A model generated the notes under the pieces. That model saw nothing but the letters and a program-made list of their open reading frames with translations. It did not search any database and was not told where the DNA came from. The position numbers and the translations under genes were made by a program. Below, one piece after another: positions 41,212 through 47,413 of a stretch of DNA of 47,413 nucleotides (the first letter of the stretch is position 1; each line of letters opens with the position of its first letter). This DNA is from Clostridiaceae bacterium (GTDB lineage: Bacteria; Bacillota; Clostridia; Saccharofermentanales; UBA5734): contig JAAYJD010000120.1 in NCBI GenBank assembly GCA_012523135.1, positions 1 to 47,413 of the forward strand. The letters are read 5' to 3'.

Positions 41212-41784
41212 ATGAACCTGATCGTCAATGTTGACAGCACCTGGGGCATCGGGCGCGAGGGACGTCTCCTGGCACACCTGTCGGCAGATATGCGCCGGTT
41301 CAAACACCTGACGGTCGGGCAGGTGCTCGTGCTCGGCCGCAAGACACTGGAGACATTTCCCGGCGGCCGGCCGCTGCCGGACCGGACCAACATCGTCCTG
41401 ACCCGGTCAACCACCCTGGACATCCCCGGCGCCTGTGTCTGCCGCAGCCTGGACGAACTGGCCGGCCGCCTGGCAGATGTGGCCCCGGAGCGCGTTTTTG
41501 CCGTCGGCGGCGCCAGCATCTACCGGTTGCTGCTGCCGTTTTGCCACCTGGCTTATGTTACCCGCATGCAGGCGGATCTTGAAGCCGACGCCTGGTTTCC
41601 CAACCTCGACCAGGATCCCGCCTGGCGCCTGGTCGAAAGCGAACCGGTGCAGAGCGGCTTTTCCCGGATCGGCGACCCGAATCAGGCGATTGATTTCCAG
41701 TTCTGCCTTTACGCGCAAAAGCGGCCGGCAGACCTGGACCAGTGGCTCAGAGAGCGGGGCGAGCGGCTTGGCCTGGACCGGTGA
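41212..41784 (+). CDS. folA: Dihydrofolate reductase
   Basis: A 190-residue DHFR reducing dihydrofolate with NADPH. MNLIVNVDSTWGIGREGRLLAHLSADMRRFK contains the catalytic-site helix with the acidic residue, and QVLVLGRKTLETFPGG, LPDRTNIVLTR and VFAVGGASIYRLLLP follow in order. The C-terminus carries about 25 extra residues (QKRPADLDQWLRERGERLG) beyond the usual end. It sits beside thyA in a compact operon. The lipoprotein gene starts at TTG 41768 inside this extension. Confidence 0.92.
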   Translation: MNLIVNVDSTWGIGREGRLLAHLSADMRRFKHLTVGQVLVLGRKTLETFPGGRPLPDRTNIVLTRSTTLDIPGACVCRSLDELAGRLADVAPERVFAVGGASIYRLLLPFCHLAYVTRMQADLEADAWFPNLDQDPAWRLVESEPVQSGFSRIGDPNQAIDFQFCLYAQKRPADLDQWLRERGERLGLDR

Positions 41785-43345
41785 CCGTATCCGCCGCGCG
41801 CGGTGCCTCGGCGGGCTGATCGTTTTGTGCGCCGCCCTGGTGCTGGCCTCGTGCGGGTTATCCCGCGGAACAACCTTTCCCAACCTCGAACCCGGCCAGA
41901 CGACGGCGACTGGCCAGACGGAGGGGACCGGAACCCAGCCGGACCCGCAGACAACCCAGCCGGAGCTGATCCGGCTCAGCCTGGCTGTCCCGTTCGGCGA
42001 GGACGCCGCCGTTGCGCTGCGCTTGCTGTTCCTGGCGCGCGAGTCCGGCCAGCTGCCGGAGGAGCCGGATCGCCCGATCGGCCATCAGATCAGCCTGGAG
42101 GCGCTGCAAGCTTTCGATGCGTTGCTGGAGCTGGATGTGCTGCGCGTCGCCCCTGCCGGCGGCGTCACGGCCGAGCAGGCACGCCTCTGGCAGGCGACGG
42201 CGAATCTGCCGGATATCCTGTACCTCAGCCAGGCAGCCGCGCTTCCTGGCTTGAACCACCTGCTGGAGCTCGATGACCTGCTCTATGACAGCGACTTGCT
42301 CTCAGCGGAGCGGTTGTTTCCATTTGCGGCGGATGTCGCCCGCAAGGGCACGACGGTCTACGGCCTGCCCTATCTCGCGTCCGTCCCCCTGGTTGCCTAC
42401 AACCTGGCGCAGATCGACCGGCTTGGCCTGGCGCGGCCGGAAGCGTTCTGGTCCTGGGCCGAGTGGTCCGCCTGGCTGAAACAGCTGCAGGCCGCCCTGG
42501 ACGCTGACGGAACAGGTACCGGCGACCAGGTCATGGCAACCCTGCGTGCCTCGGAAGATGCCGAAGCCTTGCGACGGCATCTGCAACAGGCCATTTTTAT
42601 CCAGGAGCGGCTGAGTGATTATCTGCCCCATATCGCCGCTTCCGGTTCGTCTGCCGGCTGGGCCATGTGGGACAAGGTCCGCTTTGCGACCGACAGCCCG
42701 CTGTTTGAAACCCGCTCAGTCTGGCTGCGCCAACTGGCCCGGCGAAGCGGGACCTGGGACATGCTCCCGCCGGAGGAGCAGACGCTGGCCCTGGCCGGGG
42801 ATACGCGCCTGCCAGACGATCGCCTGGTCTGCCGCCTGGTCGATTCCGCCGACTGGCAGAACAGCGACACCGCCTGGCTGACGGGCTTCCTGCCGTACGG
42901 GGCGCTGACCGAACAGGACGGAGCGGCCGTCAAGCCATGCCGGCTGCCGTTTGCCATCCGTATTCTGGCGGTCAGCCGGACCACGGCCTGGCCCGAGCAG
43001 GCTGCCCGGCTGGCAGCCTTTCTGGCGCTCGATGCGGATGCCCTGTTGCTGCAAAGCCGTTATGAGATCTACGAGGGGCTTGTGCCGCTTATCCGGGTGC
43101 CGTTTGTCTGGCAGACTCTGCTCAACCGCCAGGCGAACGGCGCGCGCTTGCTCCAGACCTTGGATTGCCTGCCGCACGGGTATACCGGCGGCCAGCAGCT
43201 GGTCCCCGCCTGGGACGCGATCGTTAGCCAGGCATTTGGCGAGGTCGGCAGCCGTTATTTGACAGACGACGAGGCCAGCGAGACCGCGATTGGTTTTGAA
43301 AGGATCGGGCAAACGATCAGCTCGATCCTGCGTGAGGGAGGCTAA
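41768..43345 (+). CDS. Lipoprotein resembling ABC sugar-binding proteins
   Basis: A 525-residue exported lipoprotein. The signal is clear: basic DRIRRAR, hydrophobic CLGGLIVLCAALVL, and lipobox LASC with Cys29. A Thr/Gly/Gln-rich linker follows. Parts of the mature region match family 1 solute-binding proteins (ILYLSQAAALPGLN, YGLPYLASVPLVAYNLAQIDRL, followed by PEAFWSWAEW), where sugar-binding proteins have YGLPY and a kinase-like NKDLF..AG..P.TW segment. No permease or ATPase gene is adjacent, so the ligand and partner are unknown. The start TTG 41768 overlaps folA by 17 bp and has only a weak site. Confidence 0.7.
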   Translation: MAWTGDRIRRARCLGGLIVLCAALVLASCGLSRGTTFPNLEPGQTTATGQTEGTGTQPDPQTTQPELIRLSLAVPFGEDAAVALRLLFLARESGQLPEEPDRPIGHQISLEALQAFDALLELDVLRVAPAGGVTAEQARLWQATANLPDILYLSQAAALPGLNHLLELDDLLYDSDLLSAERLFPFAADVARKGTTVYGLPYLASVPLVAYNLAQIDRLGLARPEAFWSWAEWSAWLKQLQAALDADGTGTGDQVMATLRASEDAEALRRHLQQAIFIQERLSDYLPHIAASGSSAGWAMWDKVRFATDSPLFETRSVWLRQLARRSGTWDMLPPEEQTLALAGDTRLPDDRLVCRLVDSADWQNSDTAWLTGFLPYGALTEQDGAAVKPCRLPFAIRILAVSRTTAWPEQAARLAAFLALDADALLLQSRYEIYEGLVPLIRVPFVWQTLLNRQANGARLLQTLDCLPHGYTGGQQLVPAWDAIVSQAFGEVGSRYLTDDEASETAIGFERIGQTISSILREGG

Positions 43346-43347
43346 CC

Positions 43348-44436
43348 ATGTCAGCACGACCGTATTCCAGTATTCGTCTGCGCCTTTCAGATGCCGGCCG
43401 GCTGCGCCAGGCCGGGTTGGACCTGCCCCGCCAGGCGTCGGTCGGCCAGCTGCGCCAGTCGCTGACCGAGCTGCAGCAGGGCTGCGGCCGCGATATCTGG
43501 CTGGTCGTACAGCAAGGCGCGGAAGGGGAGACGATCGCAGGGCTTTTCGGTCTTCAGGCACTCGACCGCGTCAGCCGGCGCGTCCGGCTGCACCTCTTTG
43601 GGCGACCCCAAAGTCCAGATCCTGAACTGCTGGGCGCAGCCGTCCGGCAGGCTTTGCTCGATCAGGACGCCTATCGGCTGGAATGGGAGATCGGCAGCGC
43701 CGAACGCCACTGGCTGCCTCTCTTGCTCCAGAATGGCTGGCGGGAAGAAGGCCGGCTGGAGCTGGCCCGGCCCTGCCCCGGCACGTTCCGACGCGAGGAT
43801 GTTTTGCTGCTTGCACTGCACCAGCCGGTCCAGCCCTATTGCGGCACGGCTTTTGTCCCTTTCCGGCAGGCCGTCCTGACGATCACCGCCGACGACGAGG
43901 GCATCTGGAAAACCTGTTTCATCCGCTATGGCAAACCTTGCGAGGACCGCTTCATCCAGGAGTCGGCACAATACCTGCGCCTGCTCGACAGCCAGGGCTG
44001 CATTCCGGACCGCGCGTCGTTTTCCGCCCGTCTGGGGGGACGAAAATGGATATGCCCGGATCAGGCACCGGAAATGGCAAGGCAGGCCGCCAGCCAGGTC
44101 AGCGACTATTTCCAGGGCAAGCGCCTGGTCTTCGACCTGCCCCTGCATCTGGAACAGGGCAGCCGTTTCCAGCAGCTGGTCTGGCAGGAACTGACCCGGA
44201 TCCCGCACGCGGTCACCCGAACTTACGAAGCGGTTGCCGAGACCGTCGGCCCGGAAAAGACGGACGACGCCCGTAAACTGGCCCGTGCCGTAGGCTCGGC
44301 CTGCAGCGCCAACCCAATCCCCCTGATCGTGCCCTGCCATCGGGTCATCGGCAAGGATGGCAAGCTGGTCGGGTTTAGCGGCGGACTGGACATCAAGGCC
44401 TATCTGCTGTCCTACGAGATTCTCGGTGTCAGCTGA
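43348..44436 (+). CDS. GNAT-like domain fused to O6-alkylguanine-DNA alkyltransferase
   Basis: A 362-residue protein. The C-terminal part (about 160-362) is a methylated-DNA-protein cysteine methyltransferase: QVSDYFQGKRLVFDLPL, then the HTH region RIPHAVTRTYEAVAETVG and the active-site PCHRVIGKDGKLVGFSGGL with Cys330. It repairs O6-methylguanine by accepting the alkyl group. The N-terminal part (about 1-155) looks like a GNAT acyltransferase fold (ETIAGLFGLQALDRVSRRVRL, then LLLQNGWREEGRLE), but the acetyl-CoA loop is not clear, so its activity is open. ATG 43348 follows GGGAGG. It is coupled to the lipoprotein gene by a 2-bp gap. Confidence 0.85.
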   Translation: MSARPYSSIRLRLSDAGRLRQAGLDLPRQASVGQLRQSLTELQQGCGRDIWLVVQQGAEGETIAGLFGLQALDRVSRRVRLHLFGRPQSPDPELLGAAVRQALLDQDAYRLEWEIGSAERHWLPLLLQNGWREEGRLELARPCPGTFRREDVLLLALHQPVQPYCGTAFVPFRQAVLTITADDEGIWKTCFIRYGKPCEDRFIQESAQYLRLLDSQGCIPDRASFSARLGGRKWICPDQAPEMARQAASQVSDYFQGKRLVFDLPLHLEQGSRFQQLVWQELTRIPHAVTRTYEAVAETVGPEKTDDARKLARAVGSACSANPIPLIVPCHRVIGKDGKLVGFSGGLDIKAYLLSYEILGVS

Positions 44437-44461
44437 CACGCCGCGAAAGGAGCGAGAAGTC

Positions 44462-45178
44462 ATGACTCAAAAAGGCTCCGGGCAGGAAGGTTCTTCCGCC
44501 CGTGAAACGAAACACACCCCGAAAAAACGTCGCAGCCGCCCGGTTCCGGCAACGCCGGTCGCCCGCGCCAAAAGTGCGCTGCGGCCCGGAACACTGCTGT
44601 CGCCGGTTCCGGTCGCCCTGGTTTCCTGCCGCGGTCTGCCGACCGGCGAGCGGCCGGGCGCCAACCTGATCACCCTCGCCTGGGCGGGCACGATCTGCTC
44701 GGAACCGCCGATGGTCTCGATATCCATCCGGCCGTCGCGCTATTCGCATCAGCAAATCCTGGAGACCGGCGAGTTTGTGATCAACCTGGTCGACCACGCG
44801 CTGCTCCGGGCCACCGATTTTTGCGGGGTGAAGTCCGGCCGGGACGTGGACAAGTTCGCCGACTGTTCGCTGACGCCTGTCAAAATGGCCACGATGGACT
44901 ATGCGCCGGCCGTCGCGGAAAGCCCCCTGTGCCTGGCCTGCCAGGTCAAGCAGGTGATCAGCCTGGGCAGCCACGACTGTTTTCTGGCGGAGATCACGGC
45001 GGTGGAGGTCGCACAGGATCTGGTCAATCAAAAAGACCGGCTTTGCCTGGACAAAGCCGATCTGATTGCTTATGTGCATGGTGATTACCATCGCCTGGGC
45101 GAGCGGGTTGGTTTCTTTGGGTTTTCCGTCGCCGCCCCGTCTGTCCTGGTCCGCCGGATGGGGCCGTCAGCCCGTTAG
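44462..45178 (+). CDS. Flavin reductase family protein with basic N-terminal extension
   Basis: A 238-residue flavin-binding protein of the flavin reductase-like (FMN-binding split barrel) family. The core starts about residue 45 with PGTLLSPVPVALVSCRG, then PGANLITLAWAGTICSEPPMVSISIRPSRYSH and ETGEFVINLV, typical of these FMN-binding proteins. The first about 40 residues are basic and low complexity (TPKKRRSRPVPAT), not seen in typical members. It could reduce flavin or act as an electron carrier. ATG 44462 follows GAAAGGAGCG. It converges with the PPi-type phosphofructokinase. Confidence 0.85.
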   Translation: MTQKGSGQEGSSARETKHTPKKRRSRPVPATPVARAKSALRPGTLLSPVPVALVSCRGLPTGERPGANLITLAWAGTICSEPPMVSISIRPSRYSHQQILETGEFVINLVDHALLRATDFCGVKSGRDVDKFADCSLTPVKMATMDYAPAVAESPLCLACQVKQVISLGSHDCFLAEITAVEVAQDLVNQKDRLCLDKADLIAYVHGDYHRLGERVGFFGFSVAAPSVLVRRMGPSAR

Positions 45179-45184
45179 CAAACG

Positions 45185-46429
45185 TCAGGCCTCGGCCTGA
45201 ACCTTCTTGAGCCGGGCGAAACGGGGCAGTCCGTCTTCGATGGCGACGGTCGATTCTCCCTGGATCAGGGGCAGGGCATAGTCGATGAAATGCTCGTTGA
45301 CGAAATTGCCCTCTGCGTTGATCCATTCGCGCGGCACTTTCTTCTCGGCATTGGCGACTTCACTTAGCGGAATCAGCTTGATTTCGCAGGCGTAAGGGCC
45401 GCTTTCCGGGCGCTGGAAGCCGACCATGAAATCGGTCATGCCGTCGACGGCGCAGCGCACCGCGGTCTGGCCGGCCAGGAAAGACTCGTCCACGTCTGTT
45501 TGGGATGCCAGATGCGCGGCGCAGCGCTGCATGAGTGACAACTCGATGCCGCGAACTTTGCAGCCGATCTCTTTCTTGAAGTAGTCGGCCAGGACAGAAG
45601 CGGTGCCGCCCAGCTGCTTGTGGCCAAACGCGTCGACGGAGACTTCGCCGACCAGCTCGGGGATAAACTTGCCTTCCTTGGTCTGGACACCTTCGGAGAC
45701 CGCCACGATGACTTTCTTTTCCTTTTCGTAGATGCGCTTGACATCGGCCATCATCTGGTCGAGGTCAAAATCGATTTCCGGCAGGTAGATCAGGTCCGGA
45801 CCGTGTCCCTTGTGCGCGGCCAGGGCGGCAGAAGCAGTCAGCCAGCCGGCGTGGCGGCCCATGATCTCGATGACGGTGATCATGCCGATGTCGTAGACGC
45901 GGGCGTCCAGGTAGACCTCCATGATCGTGGTGGCGATGTACTTGGCGGCGGAAGCGAAGCCCGGGCAGTGGTCGGTGCCGAACAGATCGTTGTCAATCGT
46001 CTTGGGAACACCCATGACGCGGCATTCGTAGCCGGCGTTCTGCAGGTACTTGGAGATCTTGTTGCAGGTGTCCATGGAGTCATTGCCGCCGTTGTAGAAG
46101 AAGTAGCGGATGTCATATTTCTTGAAGACGTCCAGAAGCCGCTTGTAGTCGGTGTCGTCGACCTCGGCTTTGGCCAGCTTGTAGCGGCAGGAACCGAGGG
46201 CGGAAGAGGGTGTCGTCTTGAGCAGCTCGAGCTCGCGCGGATCTTCCTGGCCCATGTCGTAAAATTTCTCGTTCAGTATGCCGACGATGCCGTGTGCCGC
46301 GCCGTACACCTTGCGGATGACGCCGGTCTGCTGCAGGGCTTCCGTAAAGACCCCGGCCGCACTGGCGTTGATCACGGCGGTGGGGCCGCCGGACTGTCCG
46401 AAAATCGCATTGCCAATCAATTTGCTCAT
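45185..46429 (-). CDS. PPi-type 6-phosphofructokinase
   Basis: A 414-residue phosphofructokinase of the long bacterial group. Motifs: AIFGQSGGPTAVINASAAG, GGNDS (114-118), PKTIDND (142-148), FASAAKYIATTIMEVYLDA, EIMGRHAGWL and LAGQTAVRCAVDGMTDFMV. The Asp after GGN and the Lys of PKTIDND match PPi-using enzymes; the usual first Asp is Asn116. A reversible PPi-dependent fructose 6-phosphate phosphorylation is likely. ATG 46427-46429 has AGGAGGAG upstream. The promoter at 46484-46512 overlaps the end of the GNAT gene. Together with the 4926 gene it gives two non-identical phosphofructokinases. Confidence 0.92.
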   Translation of the reverse strand: MSKLIGNAIFGQSGGPTAVINASAAGVFTEALQQTGVIRKVYGAAHGIVGILNEKFYDMGQEDPRELELLKTTPSSALGSCRYKLAKAEVDDTDYKRLLDVFKKYDIRYFFYNGGNDSMDTCNKISKYLQNAGYECRVMGVPKTIDNDLFGTDHCPGFASAAKYIATTIMEVYLDARVYDIGMITVIEIMGRHAGWLTASAALAAHKGHGPDLIYLPEIDFDLDQMMADVKRIYEKEKKVIVAVSEGVQTKEGKFIPELVGEVSVDAFGHKQLGGTASVLADYFKKEIGCKVRGIELSLMQRCAAHLASQTDVDESFLAGQTAVRCAVDGMTDFMVGFQRPESGPYACEIKLIPLSEVANAEKKVPREWINAEGNFVNEHFIDYALPLIQGESTVAIEDGLPRFARLKKVQAEA

Positions 46430-46483
46430 AGTACTCCTCCTGGTTGTCTGTGCACGGGACACAGTTTGTTGCATAGCAGTCCT

Positions 46484-46512
46484 ATCTTAGCATGACAGGA
46501 CGGCCTGTTCAA
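46484..46512 (-). promoter_or_regulatory. Predicted promoter of the PPi-type phosphofructokinase
   Basis: Minus strand: -35 TTGAAC (46512-46507), 17-bp spacer, -10 TAAGAT (46489-46484). The -35 overlaps the stop codon of the GNAT gene. Confidence 0.55.
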
Positions 46513-47072
46513 GGTTTCGACGCGTCCCATTCCGGCCTGAGCAGGCTGAAAATCAGCATGTCCCGAAAGCGGTCGCTGCGCCGGACATGCTCGCGCAAAA
46601 CCCCCTCGCGTGAAAACCCGAGTGACTCGAACAAGCGAACAGACGGTCCGTTGCCTTCGATGATCCGGGCCCAGACCCGGTGCAGGCCCAACTCGGCAAA
46701 ACAGAAGTCCAGCAGCAGGCGCAGCGCCTCAGAGGCCAGCCCCTGCCCCCTGGCTTCGGGGTCGGTCAGGGCAACCCCGAGTTCGACATGGCTGTTGGGC
46801 CAGTCGAGGCCGTCCAGGTTCACCAGCCCGATCAGGCGGGAATCCGTGCGCACGGCAAAGACAAAATTCTCCAGGCCGTCGTTCCAGTCGTCCAGCAAGG
46901 CACGCAGCTGACGTCCGTTCAGCGGCCGGGCGGTTGTCGGGATATAGTAGGTCAGGGAAGCCATGTCCTGGAAAAAGGGCTGCAGCAATTCCTGGTCCGC
47001 TTCCTGGAGCGCTGTCAGCCGGACACGTTCTCCGATCAAAGGCAGGCGGGCTGCCGGGCTTTGCTGTGCCAT
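46509..47072 (-). CDS. GNAT N-acetyltransferase (RimJ/RimL-like)
   Basis: A 187-residue acetyltransferase. RLPLIGERVRLTAL at the start, SHVELGVALTDPEARGQGLASEALRLLLDF with the acetyl-CoA loop RGQGLASEA, and RVWARIIEGNGPSVRLFESLGFSREGVLRE near the end are typical of the RimJ/RimL/SpeG branch. Possible substrates are ribosomal proteins, polyamines or small amines; no residue decides. ATG 47070-47072 is preceded by GGAGGAAC. It lies just before the phosphofructokinase on the same strand. Confidence 0.88.
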   Translation of the reverse strand: MAQQSPAARLPLIGERVRLTALQEADQELLQPFFQDMASLTYYIPTTARPLNGRQLRALLDDWNDGLENFVFAVRTDSRLIGLVNLDGLDWPNSHVELGVALTDPEARGQGLASEALRLLLDFCFAELGLHRVWARIIEGNGPSVRLFESLGFSREGVLREHVRRSDRFRDMLIFSLLRPEWDASKP

Positions 47073-47122
47073 AAGTTCCTCCAATGCCTGTTCTAAAAGA
47101 AGCATAGCGCCTTTCGCCACGC

Positions 47123-47151
47123 TTGACAAGGCAGGAATCAATCCGTATAAT
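47123..47151 (+). promoter_or_regulatory. Promoter of the tRNA cluster
   Basis: Perfect consensus: -35 TTGACA (47123-47128), 17-bp spacer, -10 TATAAT (47146-47151), about 30 bp upstream of tRNA-His. Confidence 0.85.
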
Positions 47152-47180
47152 TCACCTCGTGCCTTGACGGGCATCCAGAT

Positions 47181-47258
47181 GGTGGGATTAGCTCAGTTGG
47201 TTAGAGTGCCAGATTGTGGCTCTGGAAGTCGTGGGTTCAATTCCCATATCCCACCCCA
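47181..47258 (+). tRNA. tRNA-His (anticodon GUG)
   Basis: Complete cloverleaf with the extra G(-1) opposite C73, acceptor GTGGGAT/ATCCCAC, anticodon stem CCAGA/TCTGG around TTGTGGC (anticodon GTG), GGTTCAATTCC in the T-arm and encoded CCA. First of a cluster. Confidence 0.95.
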
Positions 47259-47305
47259 AAAAAATGCCGGGGCGACGGAAGTTCAAAGCCCGCAGACCGC
47301 CTCGA

Positions 47306-47380
47306 TGGGGTGTAGCCAAGCGGTAAGGCACGGGACTTTGACTCCCGCACGCGTAGGTTCAAATCCTGCCACCCCAGCCA
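47306..47380 (+). tRNA. tRNA-Gln (anticodon UUG)
   Basis: Complete cloverleaf: acceptor TGGGGTG/CACCCCA, anticodon stem CGGGA/TCCCG around CTTTGAC (anticodon TTG), T-arm with GGTTCAAATCC, and encoded CCA after discriminator G. Second in the cluster. Confidence 0.93.
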
Positions 47381-47383
47381 TAC

Positions 47384-47413
47384 GATCCACTAGCTCAGTT
47401 GGTAGAGCACTTG
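47384..47413 (+). tRNA. Partial tRNA at the window edge, possibly tRNA-Lys
   Basis: Starts GATCCAC, then TAGCTCAGTTGGTAGAGCA, a standard D-arm, and is cut within the start of the anticodon arm. The anticodon lies outside the window. A lysine identity is a guess from the D-arm and CTTG start of the anticodon stem. Confidence 0.7.

Noticed and set aside
1-47413. CRISPR array, insertion sequence, prophage or integrase
   Set aside because: No spaced direct repeats, terminal inverted repeats, transposase or phage genes were seen.

Overview
The window looks like chromosomal DNA of a GC-rich, anaerobic Gram-positive bacterium of the Clostridia type. This is inferred from four things: a clostridial redox-signalling cassette (DRTGG proteins, a [FeFe]-hydrogenase-like protein, a PHP protein, anti-sigma-type ATPases and a thioredoxin-like ferredoxin), PPi-type phosphofructokinases, a PadR/HAAS/DUF4097 operon, and consistent AGGAGG-type ribosome binding sites with TTGACA/TATAAT promoters. 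The species cannot be named from the sequence alone. TGA is used as a normal stop throughout.

Layout. 1-1260: an AT-richer accessory patch with a decayed HipBST-like toxin-antitoxin module (frameshift in hipT, in-frame TGA in hipS) and three regularly spaced operator-like palindromes. 1322-1492: a tRNA-Pro gene with its own promoter and terminator. 1629-4739: an MFS exporter, an AEC-family transporter and a NYN/LOTUS-type protein. 4926-9765: a phosphofructokinase, Ppx/GppA and polyphosphate kinase operon. 9792-10121: a small zinc-ribbon membrane protein. 10292-17594: argS, a catalytically dead M3-peptidase homologue, an RsmF-like rRNA methyltransferase, rdgB, an ACT regulator and homoserine dehydrogenase. 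17698-19449: a GGDEF-EAL protein. 19885-24089: the redox-signalling cassette. 24142-28994: an unknown membrane protein, malic enzyme, an Lrp-type regulator, an aminotransferase and prfB. 29061-34659: purE-purN-purH-purD, a nadD-yqeK fusion and rsfS. 34733-37176: a ComEA-like protein, and on the other strand the PadR operon. 37375-39150: thrS. 39288-47072: tRNA-Pro(CGG), a frameshifted methyltransferase, thyA-folA, a lipoprotein, a GNAT-MGMT fusion, a flavin reductase, a second phosphofructokinase and a GNAT acetyltransferase. 47123-end: a tRNA cluster (His, Gln, and a third tRNA cut by the window edge).

How it fits together. Much of the window is housekeeping: purine synthesis, NAD synthesis, tRNA charging, rRNA modification, thymidylate and folate metabolism. 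The two phosphofructokinases have active-site changes relevant to phosphoryl-donor choice, and one of them shares an operon with polyphosphate enzymes, which suggests phosphate or PPi economy. The most interesting block is 19775-24089. Its hydrogenase-like protein keeps all four H-cluster cysteines but has alanine where catalytic enzymes have the proton-relay cysteine. It sits among two DRTGG proteins, two GHKL ATPases, a PHP protein and a ferredoxin, with no hydA/hydB catalytic genes beside them. This reads as a self-contained redox or H2 sensing module whose output is unknown.
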